Of a DNA stretch of 64,000 nt, positions 1 through 8,729 are shown piece after piece. Below the pieces are notes generated by a model, which saw nothing but the letters and a program-made list of their open reading frames with translations, had not been told where the DNA came from and made no database searches. The number at the start of each line of letters is the position of its first letter. Within the stretch, counting starts at the first letter, position 1. The position numbers and the translations under genes were made by a program. Source of the DNA: Lentisphaerae bacterium ADurb.Bin082 (GTDB lineage: Bacteria; Verrucomicrobiota; Lentisphaeria; Oligosphaerales; Oligosphaeraceae); NCBI GenBank assembly GCA_002070945.1, contig MWEG01000123.1, positions 1-64,000 on the forward strand, read 5' to 3'.

Positions 1-103
1 TCAGCATTCAGCATTCAGCATTCAGCATTCAGCATTCAGCATTCAGCATTCAGCATTCAGCATTCAGCATTCAGCATTCAGCATTCAGCATTCAGCATTC
101 AGC
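1..103. repeat. TCAGCAT heptamer tandem array
   Basis: Fourteen perfect head-to-tail copies of TCAGCAT fill positions 1-98, followed by a partial TCAGC. The array touches the window edge and may extend leftwards. The same heptamer recurs at 54483-54536. Seven is not a coding period that would preserve one frame as a simple dipeptide, and no start or ribosome binding site fits, so it is an intergenic tandem repeat. Confidence 0.95.
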
Positions 104-363
104 CTCTATCCCCAGGAAATGGCCTGGTTGTGGATAAACAGAGCGTTGTGGTTTGAAAAAGTCGCGTGAATATGGTATTTTTATATAACTGCCAAGTGAG
201 GCGCAGGGCGCTTGGTGGGGTAGAACCGGCTTGAGCGGCGTCTGCGGCGCTTTTGCCGGGCTTTTAGTTTTTCGAGGCTGCTGTCGGGGGGCTATCAGCG
301 CCCTGGCAGCGGCAATATTTTCAATCCATAATGAGTCTTTTGGACACCAATGCAGGAGTCGCG
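104..363. other. Intergenic region upstream of the glycan operon
   Basis: No gene is seen here. The stretch holds a candidate promoter (153-181) and a GC-rich leader with short self-complementary pieces. An in-frame ATG at 331 could extend the first gene by 11 codons, but the AGGAG at 354-358 favours the ATG at 364. Confidence 0.6.
153..181 (+). promoter_or_regulatory. Candidate promoter of the glycan operon
   Basis: TTGAAA at 153-158 is separated by 17 bases from TATTTT at 176-181, in a locally AT-rich patch about 180 bases before the first gene. TATATA at 183-188 is an alternative -10. This is a pattern match only. Confidence 0.4.
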
Positions 364-1194
364 ATGAGGAAACAAGTTTTTGTTTCTGCGGAGATTGGGA
401 TTAATCATAACGGCGATTTGACGTTGGCGAAACGGCTGATTGACGCTGCCGTGCTAGCCGGCTGCAACGCCGTTAAATTCCAGAAGCGCACGATTGACAA
501 AGTCTACACCAAGGAGTTTTTGGACAGCCCCCGGGAGAGTCCGTGGGGCAAGACGCAGCGAGCCCAGAAGGAGGGCCTGGAACTCAGCGAGAAGGACTAC
601 GATGAGATTGACGCCTATTGCCGGGAACGTAAAATGTTCTGGTTTGCCTCCTGCTGGGATGTCGACTCGCAGAAATTCATGCGCAAGTACGACTTGGAGT
701 ACAACAAGATCGCTTCGCCTGTTTTGACGAATATTCCTATTTTGGAAGCAGCGGCTGAAGAGGGCAAGTACACTTTCATCGCGACTGGCATGAGTACTTG
801 GGAGGAGATTGACCGCGCCGTCGAGGTTTTCACCAAGAAGCGTTGTCCCTTTGAGCTGCTGCATTGCGTCTCCATTTATCCGATGCCCGTGGAAGATGCC
901 AACCTGCTGTTGATTCCTGAATTGCGCCGCCGTTACGGCTGCCCGGTCGGTTATTCCAGCCATGAGATTGGCAACATCGCCACGCTTGGCGCGGTTGCGC
1001 TTGGCGCTGAATCCGTGGAGCGTCACATCACTCTTGACCGTACCATGTACGGCTCTGACCAGAAAGCCTCGGTGGAACCCCTGGAGCTGATTGATTTTGT
1101 CAAGCAGATTCGTGACATGGAGTCGGCTCGCGGGACTGGCCAGCGTGTCATGTCGGAGAAGGAAATGGCGGTTCGCATCAAGATGAGAGGTTGA
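364..1194 (+). CDS. NeuB-like nonulosonate synthase lacking the SAF domain
   Basis: This 276-residue protein is a member of the NeuB/SpsE family, which condenses phosphoenolpyruvate with an amino sugar or sugar phosphate to make a sialic-acid-like nonulosonate. Family signatures are visible: EIGINHNGD near residues 10-18, KFQKRTID near 38, GYSSHEIG and ERHITLDR towards the end of the TIM barrel. Typical NeuB proteins have about 340-350 residues with a C-terminal antifreeze-like SAF domain that closes the active site of the partner subunit; here the protein ends right after the barrel. The start at 364 is chosen because AGGAG lies 5 bases upstream. It is the first gene of a nine-gene operon, and its next neighbours include a KdsC-type phosphatase, which fits a product phosphate. 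The exact substrate cannot be read from sequence. Confidence 0.85.
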   Translation: MRKQVFVSAEIGINHNGDLTLAKRLIDAAVLAGCNAVKFQKRTIDKVYTKEFLDSPRESPWGKTQRAQKEGLELSEKDYDEIDAYCRERKMFWFASCWDVDSQKFMRKYDLEYNKIASPVLTNIPILEAAAEEGKYTFIATGMSTWEEIDRAVEVFTKKRCPFELLHCVSIYPMPVEDANLLLIPELRRRYGCPVGYSSHEIGNIATLGAVALGAESVERHITLDRTMYGSDQKASVEPLELIDFVKQIRDMESARGTGQRVMSEKEMAVRIKMRG

Positions 1195-1203
1195 GCAGCA
1201 CTT

Positions 1204-2967
1204 ATGATCCGCCTTGCCGATTATGTCATGAATTTTCTGGTCAGTCGTGGGGTGAAGCAGGTGTTTTTGCTGCCGGGCGGCGGCGCCATGCATTTGAATG
1301 ACGCCCTGGGACGCTGCGAGGGTCTTCAACATATTTCATTTTTGCATGAGCAGGCTCTCGCCATCGCAGCCGAGGCGTACGGCCAGCACACCAACACGCC
1401 TGGCGTGGGGCTGGTGACTTCCGGCCCCGGCAGCACCAATGCGATTACCGCCGTGGCCGCAGGCTACATTGACTCAACCCCGATGTTCATCCTTTCCGGC
1501 CAAGCCAAGCGGTCTGACCTGAAGACCGGCACCGGCGTCCGGCAAATGGGGTCGCAGGAAGTGGATATTGTTTCCATGGTTTCCTGCATCACCAAGTACG
1601 CTGTCACCGTGCTAGAGCCGGAAAAGATTCGTTATCACTTGGAACGCGCCTGGCACGAGGCCACTTCCGGCCGCATGGGGCCGGTCTGGCTGGATGTGCC
1701 GCTGGACGTGCAAGGCGCTATGATTGACGAAGACGCGCTGGAAGGCTATGGCCCGCCAACGCCAATTTTCCCCGAGATTCCAGTGTCGCAACTGGCAGAG
1801 TTGCTGCATGCCTCGGAGCGGCCGTTGCTGCTGATCGGCAATGGCGTCAAGCTGGCAGGATGCGCGGAGCGCCTGATCGCTTGGGCGAAAAGCAATCATA
1901 TCCCAATGCTTTTGACTTGGAAGACGGCAGACCTGCTGGCGCATGACGACCCGATGTACTTCGGCTTCCCAGGCATCATGGGCGCACGTTACGCGAACTT
2001 CATCGTCCAGAACGCAGATTTGCTGATTATCGCGGGCAGCCGCCTGGACCCGAGTCTCACCGCGTTCAAGAGCGAGGATTTCGGCCGCAACGCCAAAAAG
2101 GTCATGGCAGACATTGATGAGGCGGAAATCCGCAAAATCAAGAACATCGACGTGCGCATCGTTGCACCGGCAGAGCGTTTTGTCGCGGCTTTGGAGACGG
2201 TCTCCGGCCTGCCGGAGCGGCCTGGCTGGCTGGCGCATTGTCGCAGCCTCAAAGCCAAGTATCCGGTTTTTGACGGCGTTTTGAAGGACCCTGCCGGGCC
2301 GGTTGACTTGTATTGCTTTACAGACGAGTTGTTCAACCAGCTCGTTGCCACTGACGTGATTGTCCCGGAGAGTTCCGGTGCAGCCGGGGAGGTCACTTAT
2401 CAAGGCATGAAAATCAAGCAGGGCCAGAAGGTCAAGAACGCGGCTGGCTTGGGTTCTATGGGCTTTGGCTTGCCGTATGCCATTGGCGCCTGCCTTGCAC
2501 ATGACCGCCGCCGGACTGTCCTCATCAATGGCGACGGCGCTTTCCAGATGAACATCCAGGAGCTGGAGACGGTGGTGCGGCTCGGACTGCCGATCAAAAT
2601 GTTCATTTTGGACAATGCTGGCTACGGCAGCATCGTCACTACCCAGCGAAATATGTTCAACGGCTTCAAGGTCGGTTCTGACCCGGAAAGCGGCCTGACC
2701 CTGCCAGACGTCTGCCGCCAGGCGCAAGCCTACGGCATCAGGACACTGACGATTGCAGACAATGCCTCGCTCAAGGCGAAAATCGCGGAAACTTTGTCCG
2801 GGGATGACCCGGTCATCTGCAAAGTCTGCGTCACCCCGAATCACGTCACCATGCCCAAGGTCCAGGCGCAGCGTCTGCCCGACGGACGCATGCTCTCCAA
2901 GCCCTTGGAAGATATGTTCCCCTATCTCCCGGAAGAGGAATTGCGACAGGCCATGAGGTTCTCCTAA
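1204..2967 (+). CDS. ThDP-dependent acetolactate-synthase-like enzyme
   Basis: The 587-residue protein has the three-domain layout of the acetohydroxyacid synthase family. The N-terminal PYR domain carries the activating glutamate in LHEQ (about residue 49), and the C-terminal PP domain has GDGAFQMNIQEL followed by LDNAGYG, the thiamine diphosphate and metal binding motif. In branched-chain amino acid pathways such enzymes sit with a small regulatory subunit, absent here. Inside sugar clusters, relatives such as YerE transfer a two-carbon unit from pyruvate to a ketosugar. Sitting 9 bases after the NeuB-like gene and just before a phosphatase/C-methyltransferase fusion, a role in branched-chain sugar synthesis is the best inference. 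A plain decarboxylase or IlvB paralogue cannot be excluded. Confidence 0.8.
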   Translation: MIRLADYVMNFLVSRGVKQVFLLPGGGAMHLNDALGRCEGLQHISFLHEQALAIAAEAYGQHTNTPGVGLVTSGPGSTNAITAVAAGYIDSTPMFILSGQAKRSDLKTGTGVRQMGSQEVDIVSMVSCITKYAVTVLEPEKIRYHLERAWHEATSGRMGPVWLDVPLDVQGAMIDEDALEGYGPPTPIFPEIPVSQLAELLHASERPLLLIGNGVKLAGCAERLIAWAKSNHIPMLLTWKTADLLAHDDPMYFGFPGIMGARYANFIVQNADLLIIAGSRLDPSLTAFKSEDFGRNAKKVMADIDEAEIRKIKNIDVRIVAPAERFVAALETVSGLPERPGWLAHCRSLKAKYPVFDGVLKDPAGPVDLYCFTDELFNQLVATDVIVPESSGAAGEVTYQGMKIKQGQKVKNAAGLGSMGFGLPYAIGACLAHDRRRTVLINGDGAFQMNIQELETVVRLGLPIKMFILDNAGYGSIVTTQRNMFNGFKVGSDPESGLTLPDVCRQAQAYGIRTLTIADNASLKAKIAETLSGDDPVICKVCVTPNHVTMPKVQAQRLPDGRMLSKPLEDMFPYLPEEELRQAMRFS

Positions 2968-2969
2968 CC

Positions 2970-4580
2970 ATGATTAAAGCGGTCATCCTTGATATTGACG
3001 GTGTACTCACCAACGGAAAAGTGACGGTTGATTCCGAAGGACGTGAATCTAAAGCCGTCGATTTCAAGGATATCGATGCTGTTTTTGAAATGAAGCGCCG
3101 GGGAATTAAAGTCGGCCTGGTAACCGGCGAGGCAACGCCGATTACCCTGTTTTTCAAAGAGCGCTTCAAGCCGGATTTTTTTTACAATGGCTGCAAGGAC
3201 AAGCCCAGGGCCCTCGCGGAAATCATGGCGCAGACCGGCTATGCAGGCTCTGAAATCTGCTATGTCGGCGACGCTAAATACGACATTCCGGTGATGAAGC
3301 TGGTCAAGTATTCAGCTTGCCCAGCCAATGCGATTTCGGAAGTCAAAGCCTTGGCCAGCATCCAGTTGGAGCGTAACGGCGGCGATGGTTGCATCTGGGA
3401 GCTGATGGAAAGGTTGAATCTCCGCAGCACCGTCGGCGTTTCCAGTTTTGCCTGTAAATCCTGCGGGGCGCTTTGCACTCAACCGCCGGTTCTTGATTAC
3501 CCCGGGCAACCAGCCGGCGCCCAACACCTCCCCGTGCCGGAAAATGCAGACCAGGACAAGCCTTTCGACCTTTCTGTTTTTCAATGTGTGTCCTGTGGCC
3601 TGGTTCAGCTCAATGCTGCGCCGGTTCCCTACTACCGGGAGGTGATCCGGGCAGCTGCCGTTTCGGCGGAAATGGCTGCATTCCGAACCGAACAGTTTGC
3701 TGAATTTGTTCAGAAGCACAACCTTGTAGGCAAGAAAGTTCTTGAATGCGGCTGTGGTGCCGGGGAGTTTTTGCCGTTCATGGAGCAAGCTGGCGCCGTT
3801 GTCACCGGCATGGAATACGGCGAGAACAATGTCAAGAAAGCCCGCGCCGCAGGCTTCCAGGTGGAAAGGCTTTTTTTCGACACTGGTGCGGAAAGATTGC
3901 AGTCAGGGCCTTTTGATGCGTTCTACATTTTGAATTATCTGGAGCATATTCCGGACTTGCGGGCTTGCTTGGCGGGAATTCGCGGCAACTTAGCGCCGGG
4001 GGCGGTTGGTCTGATAGAAGTGCCTAATTTCGAGATGCTCCTGGCTCGGGGCATGTTTATGGAATTCATGCGCGATCACCTGTATTACTTCACCGTAAAA
4101 TCACTGTCGTTGCTGCTTGAAACTAACGGTTTTGAGGTTTTATCGGCGCAGTCAGTGTTTCATGACTATGTGCTGTCGCTGCAAGTCCGGCTTCGACCAC
4201 CCACAGGTTTTTCCGCGTTTGCGGTTGCACAGCAGCACCTGACCGGGAAACTGAATGCGCTGGTGGAACAGTATGGCGGCTGCAGGACGGCATTCTGGGG
4301 CGCCAGCCATCAGGCCTTCGCGCTCCTAGCCTTCGCCGGATTGCATGACAAGATTAAATGCATCATTGATTCCGCGCCCTTCAAGCAGGGCTGCCTTTCA
4401 CCGGCAACGCATATCCCAATCGTCGCCCCGGATTCATTGCAGCCCAGTGAGTTTGACCTGCTGATCGTCGCCGCCGGCGGATATTCGGAAGAGGTGGCCA
4501 GGCTGGCGCGAGAACGCTTTGGCACCATGACAGTCATTTATATCCTTCGTGAACATAAGCTAGAACCTTACCAAGGATGA
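2970..4580 (+). CDS. KdsC-type HAD phosphatase fused to a C-methyltransferase
   Basis: This 536-residue protein joins two enzymes. Residues 1-150 are a HAD phosphatase of the KdsC/NeuNAc-9-P phosphatase type: LDIDGVLTNG with nucleophile D8 and D10, VTGEAT as motif II, and GDAKYD near residue 100 as motif IV. Residues 160-536 resemble sugar C-methyltransferases: a zinc-type cysteine cluster (C162, C165, C169, C206, C209), the SAM-binding motif ECGCGAGEF at 259-267, and a C-terminal Rossmann-like region with FWGASHQAF. The phosphatase would act after the NeuB-like condensation; the methyltransferase would add a branching methyl to a ketosugar. These activities are normally on separate proteins. 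No frameshift or internal start is evident at the junction. GAGG at 2955-2958 is the likely ribosome binding site. Confidence 0.8.
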   Translation: MIKAVILDIDGVLTNGKVTVDSEGRESKAVDFKDIDAVFEMKRRGIKVGLVTGEATPITLFFKERFKPDFFYNGCKDKPRALAEIMAQTGYAGSEICYVGDAKYDIPVMKLVKYSACPANAISEVKALASIQLERNGGDGCIWELMERLNLRSTVGVSSFACKSCGALCTQPPVLDYPGQPAGAQHLPVPENADQDKPFDLSVFQCVSCGLVQLNAAPVPYYREVIRAAAVSAEMAAFRTEQFAEFVQKHNLVGKKVLECGCGAGEFLPFMEQAGAVVTGMEYGENNVKKARAAGFQVERLFFDTGAERLQSGPFDAFYILNYLEHIPDLRACLAGIRGNLAPGAVGLIEVPNFEMLLARGMFMEFMRDHLYYFTVKSLSLLLETNGFEVLSAQSVFHDYVLSLQVRLRPPTGFSAFAVAQQHLTGKLNALVEQYGGCRTAFWGASHQAFALLAFAGLHDKIKCIIDSAPFKQGCLSPATHIPIVAPDSLQPSEFDLLIVAAGGYSEEVARLARERFGTMTVIYILREHKLEPYQG

Positions 4581-4583
4581 ACT

Positions 4584-5681
4584 ATGCAGGATGCCATTGC
4601 CCATATCCAGGTATTAACCACTCCAGTTCAGGATTATATAGGCAAACTTAAAAAAATTACTGGAGACCGTAAATATGTTGTTTTTTATGGTTGCGGGATG
4701 ATCCTTAACTCCATTATCGAAAGCTGGAACAACTATACGGGCATCAAGATTGATTTTTTGTGTGACAGCAATCCGGCCAAATGGCATACCATGATTCATG
4801 GCATTCAGTGCATTTCTCCTGATGAATTAACCCGCATCAAAGATGAAACAGCTGTATTTATTACTACAGGCGCACTGCTAGAAGTATATGATTTTTTGCA
4901 AAAACGTGATTTCCCATCTGTTTTTCCAATCTATAAATATGACATGAAATCTTCTCCAATAGTCTGCGGCTCTGATATCAGTGAAATTCAAAAAAAACTG
5001 GCAGATACTTTTATGCTGCTTGAGGACAAGCGCTCTATTGAGGTCTTCGAAACCATTTTGCAAAGGGCATTTAAAGGCTCTGAACAACCGGATATCATGT
5101 CCAGGGTCATGGACAAGGATCAATGCTTTGCAGATGTGTTCTTTCTCGGAGAGCATGAGTCTTTTGTTGATGGAGGTGCCTTTGACGGCGACACCATCCG
5201 CGATTTTGTCAGCCGAGTCAATGGGCAATTTGACCATGTCTATGCCTTCGAGCTAGCAAAGGAGAATTATCAAAATTTGACTGACTGCGTGCAGAAGCTA
5301 CCAGCCGCCAATAAGATTCACTGCTATAATTTGGGTCTTTATGACTCCAGTGAAGAAATTTCCTATTTTGCATTTGAAAGCGACAGCGCGATTGGGCAAG
5401 GTAGCGCCAGAGCCTTTGTTGACCGCTTGGATACAGTTTTAGGCGATGCGCCAGTTACCTTCATCAAGCTTGATATTGAAGGTGCTGAGATGCACGCTTT
5501 ACGGGGCGCGGAAAACATCATCCAAACCCAAAAGCCCAAGATGGCAGTGTGCGTGTATCACGACTTGCGGCACTTGTATGAAGTCCCCCTGTATCTGAAA
5601 TCTCTCGTCCCCGAGTACAAGATTTTTTTCCGGCATCATACGATGTACGAGTATGAGACTATCTGCTACGCGACGATATGA
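4584..5681 (+). CDS. FkbM-family methyltransferase with N-terminal Rossmann-like domain
   Basis: The 365-residue protein has a C-terminal FkbM-type SAM methyltransferase domain: FVDGGAFDGDTIRDF around residue 195, a family variant of the SAM-binding loop, and FIKLDIEGAEMHALRGA near 295. Residues 30-125 contain YVVFYGCGMI and FLCDSNPAKW, a small nucleotide-sugar-like Rossmann segment often attached to FkbM proteins in glycan clusters. It would O-methylate a sugar hydroxyl. It begins 3 bases after the preceding stop, with AAGGA as ribosome binding site. Its base composition is clearly more AT-rich than the flanking genes, which suggests a separate origin. The acceptor is unknown. Confidence 0.8.
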   Translation: MQDAIAHIQVLTTPVQDYIGKLKKITGDRKYVVFYGCGMILNSIIESWNNYTGIKIDFLCDSNPAKWHTMIHGIQCISPDELTRIKDETAVFITTGALLEVYDFLQKRDFPSVFPIYKYDMKSSPIVCGSDISEIQKKLADTFMLLEDKRSIEVFETILQRAFKGSEQPDIMSRVMDKDQCFADVFFLGEHESFVDGGAFDGDTIRDFVSRVNGQFDHVYAFELAKENYQNLTDCVQKLPAANKIHCYNLGLYDSSEEISYFAFESDSAIGQGSARAFVDRLDTVLGDAPVTFIKLDIEGAEMHALRGAENIIQTQKPKMAVCVYHDLRHLYEVPLYLKSLVPEYKIFFRHHTMYEYETICYATI

Positions 5682-5692
5682 CAGGAGGATAT

Positions 5693-6760
5693 ATGGCACG
5701 TATGACGGAGCAACAGCTCGAGCAGACCAAAAGAGCCAAATTGAAGGCGGAAAAGCCGGCTGTATACGAAAAAGTCCTCAAAATCAAGGAGCGTTTTGAG
5801 CAGGGCATTCCAACCCCGATCGTCGATATCGTCTACAGTTACGCCTGTAATCTGCGTTGTTCACACTGCTGCGCCTCTAAGCGCTTTACGCCTGCCGTTC
5901 CCAAGCGGCGCCTGACTCCGGAATCGTTGCGCCGTTTTACTGACGAGGCTGACGCATACGGGCTGTGTCAATTCAACCTCTCCGGCGGCGAACCTCTGCT
6001 CTTGAAGGATTTCGACCAGGTGATGGCCGCTTTGCAACCAGATAAATTTCATCTTTCGATGAGTACGAATGGATTTTTCTTGGATGAGGAGATGGCGCAG
6101 CGCTTGAAAAGTGTCGGCTGGGATAAGGTCCGGATCAGCTTGGACAACTTTAACGAGGCCGAGCATGACCGTAACCGCAATTTCCCGGGTGCCTACAAAA
6201 AGGCAATTAAAGCTTTGGAAAACGCGAAGAACGCCGGCTTGAGCGTCGTGATCCAGACTGTGGTTTCCCATCAGAATTGCCGTACCGGCCAGTTGGAGGA
6301 GATGGCCCAATTCGCCACTGCCAACGGCTACTCGGTCGACGTGCTCATCGCCCGCGCCATCGGCGAGCTGGAAGGCCGTCATGAAATTTTGGTGGACGAG
6401 GAGGATACTAAGTATATCTATGAGCTGCACCGGCAGTATCCCGTGATTCACCGGGATACGTTTCCAGGCTACGGCATGGACAAAGGCTGCGGCTGCGTTA
6501 TGGCGGTGTTGCATCTCACCCCGTTCGGGGACATTCTTCCCTGTGTGTTCATCCACATTGGCATCGGCAACATTTTTGAGGAGTCCCTGGAAACGATCAT
6601 CAATCGCGGGATGAGCATCAAGCATTTTGCCAATTACAGCGCCAAATGTCTTTCCGGCGAAGACCGAGGATTTATTGATAAGTATATGACCAAATTTTAC
6701 GGCAAGCCCTTGCCAATCAGCTGGAAAGAAGCCTTTACCGATGAGGATTTCATCGTATGA
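5693..6760 (+). CDS. Radical SAM protein in the glycan operon
   Basis: The 355-residue protein has the radical SAM cluster motif CNLRCSHC (CX3CX2C) near residue 50, the glycine-rich SGGEPLL, and a C-terminal segment with GCGCVM, DILPCVF and a late cysteine, resembling a SPASM-type auxiliary cluster region. Such enzymes use a 5'-deoxyadenosyl radical to modify peptides, sugars or lipids. An in-frame ATG at 5678 overlaps the previous stop, but AGGAGG at 5683-5688 supports the ATG at 5693. It is followed by a second radical SAM gene with a 4-base overlap, so the two are probably translated together. The substrate is unknown; the context suggests a glycan or lipid-linked sugar. Confidence 0.8.
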   Translation: MARMTEQQLEQTKRAKLKAEKPAVYEKVLKIKERFEQGIPTPIVDIVYSYACNLRCSHCCASKRFTPAVPKRRLTPESLRRFTDEADAYGLCQFNLSGGEPLLLKDFDQVMAALQPDKFHLSMSTNGFFLDEEMAQRLKSVGWDKVRISLDNFNEAEHDRNRNFPGAYKKAIKALENAKNAGLSVVIQTVVSHQNCRTGQLEEMAQFATANGYSVDVLIARAIGELEGRHEILVDEEDTKYIYELHRQYPVIHRDTFPGYGMDKGCGCVMAVLHLTPFGDILPCVFIHIGIGNIFEESLETIINRGMSIKHFANYSAKCLSGEDRGFIDKYMTKFYGKPLPISWKEAFTDEDFIV

Positions 6761-7788
6761 TCCGTTACACTGATCTGAAGAATACGAATCGGCACAACTT
6801 GATGGAGGTTTTGCCGCTGGCGAAGCCTTTCACGCTCTTGGTCGAGCCGTCCAGCCTCTGCAATTTCCATTGTATTCACTGCTTCCAGGGCCTGAAGCAG
6901 GACAACTCTTTCAGCCGGAACCGTCAAAATATGCCTCTGGGCCGTTTTCAGAGGATTATAGAACAGATGCAAGCCTGGCCGGGCGAGAAGCTGAAAGTCT
7001 TGAAATTGAGCTTGTACGGGGAGCCATTGATCAATCAGGATTTTGGCGAGATGCTGCGCTTAGCTAAGGAAGCTGCTATCGCCGACCGGATCGAAACCAC
7101 GACTAATGCCAGCTTGTTGACGCCGGAAGTCGCCTGGAGCATGGTGGACTGCCAGCTGGATTACCTGCGCGTCTCCATCTATGCGACTGATGCGGAGCGG
7201 CATCGGGAAATCACCGGTTCAGGCATTACTCCGAAAACTATCCACGAAAATCTGCGGTTCTTGCAGGAAATCAAGCGGCAGCAAGGCTCCGAGCGGCCAT
7301 TTGTCAGCCCGAAAATGCTCGATACGTACGATCAAACCCAAAATGACGCTTTCATAGCTATGTACCAAGATGTAGCTGATGAACTTTACCTGGACAAGCC
7401 GCATAACTGGATTCAAACGGACGAACAGAAGTTCACCGAAAAAATCTATCAGGCGAACCACAGCAAGGCTGTGGCGGATTTCCAGGCTCACAGCACCAGG
7501 AGGATAGCTTGTCCGATGCCCTTCACCACGATGGCGGTCCGTTGCAATGGCGATGTCTCGCCCTGCTGCGTCGACTTTATCGGCGGGACTAATCTCGGCA
7601 ACATGGAGGAGAAGTCTCTGCAAGACTTGTGGGCCTCCCCCGAATGGCTTGCTTTTCAAATCATGCAGCTGGAAAATCGCAAAACGGAGAATTTCTCCTG
7701 CGCACGCTGTGATGTTTACCTGAGTGACCACTACACCCGTGACAATATTGACGGCTTCCCTGTGGACAAGTTGCGGAGGCAGAAATGA
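6757..7788 (+). CDS. Radical SAM/SPASM-domain protein
   Basis: The 343-residue protein has CNFHCIHC (CX3CX2C) near residue 32, then LYGEPL, and a C-terminal SPASM-like region with CPMPFTTMAVRCNGDVSPCC and CARCDVY, which would bind auxiliary iron-sulfur clusters. It overlaps the preceding radical SAM gene and the following glycosyltransferase gene by 4 bases each (ATGA), a sign of coupled translation. Proteins of this type occur in polysaccharide clusters of many anaerobes, where their reactions are mostly unassigned. The two neighbouring proteins differ enough that they are not a recent duplication. Confidence 0.8.
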   Translation: MIRYTDLKNTNRHNLMEVLPLAKPFTLLVEPSSLCNFHCIHCFQGLKQDNSFSRNRQNMPLGRFQRIIEQMQAWPGEKLKVLKLSLYGEPLINQDFGEMLRLAKEAAIADRIETTTNASLLTPEVAWSMVDCQLDYLRVSIYATDAERHREITGSGITPKTIHENLRFLQEIKRQQGSERPFVSPKMLDTYDQTQNDAFIAMYQDVADELYLDKPHNWIQTDEQKFTEKIYQANHSKAVADFQAHSTRRIACPMPFTTMAVRCNGDVSPCCVDFIGGTNLGNMEEKSLQDLWASPEWLAFQIMQLENRKTENFSCARCDVYLSDHYTRDNIDGFPVDKLRRQK

Positions 7789-8729
7789 CAAGGCGAAAAA
7801 AGATATCGGTCTGCTCCGGAGCCTACAACGAGGGCGAGAATATTCAGCTTTTCTATGACCGCGTCCTAGCTCAGTTGAAAAAATTCCCTGAATACGACTA
7901 CGAATTCATCATTGCCGACAATAAGTCAACCGACAATACGCGCGAGGTCATGCGTCGGATTGCTACTGCGGACAAGAATTTCAAGTGTATTTTCAACGCT
8001 AACAATTTCGGGGCGCCGCGTTCGGGCTACAATACGTATTTGCAATGCACCGGCGACGCCATGATTGGCTTATGCACAGACCTCCAAGACCCGCCCGAGA
8101 TGATCGAGCAATTTATTCTAAAATGGCAGGAGGGCTATGACGTGGTCTGTGCCATCAAAAAGGAGTATGGCGGCACCAGCGTCATGACCTTGATCCGTAA
8201 ATTTTACTATCGGCTCCTGGATAGTATGTCCGAAGTCCCTTTGATTCAGAATTTTCACGGCTTTGGACTGTACGACCGCAAAGTCTTGGACGCGATGAAG
8301 CAGTTTCATGAAGTCATCCCCTATCCGCGCGGGCTGATTTCCGAAATTGGCTTTAAGCGGTGTGAAATTCCATACGTGCAGGCACCACGTCAGCACGGAC
8401 GGAGTTCGTACAATTTTTTCAGTTACTACGACTATGCCATTACTGGATTGGTCAATTACTCCAAAGTGCCTTTGCGCCTCGCGGTCTTTTCTGGTATTTT
8501 CATTGGTTTTATCAGTTTTCTGATTGCCATGGTTTATCTTCTTTTGAAATTAATTTACTGGGACACTTTTTCCTTCGGGCTGGCGCCGCTGATCATCGGC
8601 ATGTTCTTTTTAGGATCGATACAGCTGATTTTCATTGGCATTGTCGGTGAATACATTGGCGCGATTTGGACTCAAGTCAAGAACAAGCCTCTGGTCGTCG
8701 AAGAGGAACGGATCAATTTTGACCCATGA
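7785..8729 (+). CDS. GT2 glycosyltransferase of the DPM1/GtrB type
   Basis: The 314-residue protein starts with a GT-A fold: VCSGAYNEGENI, then DNKSTDNT, and the metal-binding region TDLQDPPEM near residue 105. Two hydrophobic segments near residues 230-257 and 263-295 give the C-terminal membrane anchor seen in polyprenyl-phosphate glycosyltransferases such as GtrB. It would load a sugar from a nucleotide donor onto undecaprenyl phosphate on the cytoplasmic face. The next gene encodes a GtrA-family protein, the classical partner that may flip the lipid-linked sugar. It overlaps both neighbours by 4 bases. Confidence 0.9.
   Translation: MTRRKKISVCSGAYNEGENIQLFYDRVLAQLKKFPEYDYEFIIADNKSTDNTREVMRRIATADKNFKCIFNANNFGAPRSGYNTYLQCTGDAMIGLCTDLQDPPEMIEQFILKWQEGYDVVCAIKKEYGGTSVMTLIRKFYYRLLDSMSEVPLIQNFHGFGLYDRKVLDAMKQFHEVIPYPRGLISEIGFKRCEIPYVQAPRQHGRSSYNFFSYYDYAITGLVNYSKVPLRLAVFSGIFIGFISFLIAMVYLLLKLIYWDTFSFGLAPLIIGMFFLGSIQLIFIGIVGEYIGAIWTQVKNKPLVVEEERINFDP

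Noticed and set aside
1-103. CRISPR array
   Set aside because: The repeat is a 7-base unit without spacers; no cas genes are in the window. The same holds for the arrays at 17461 and 54288.
1612-2844. - strand frame of 410 codons opposite the ThDP enzyme gene
   Set aside because: Shadow of a gene with clear ThDP-binding and activating-glutamate motifs.
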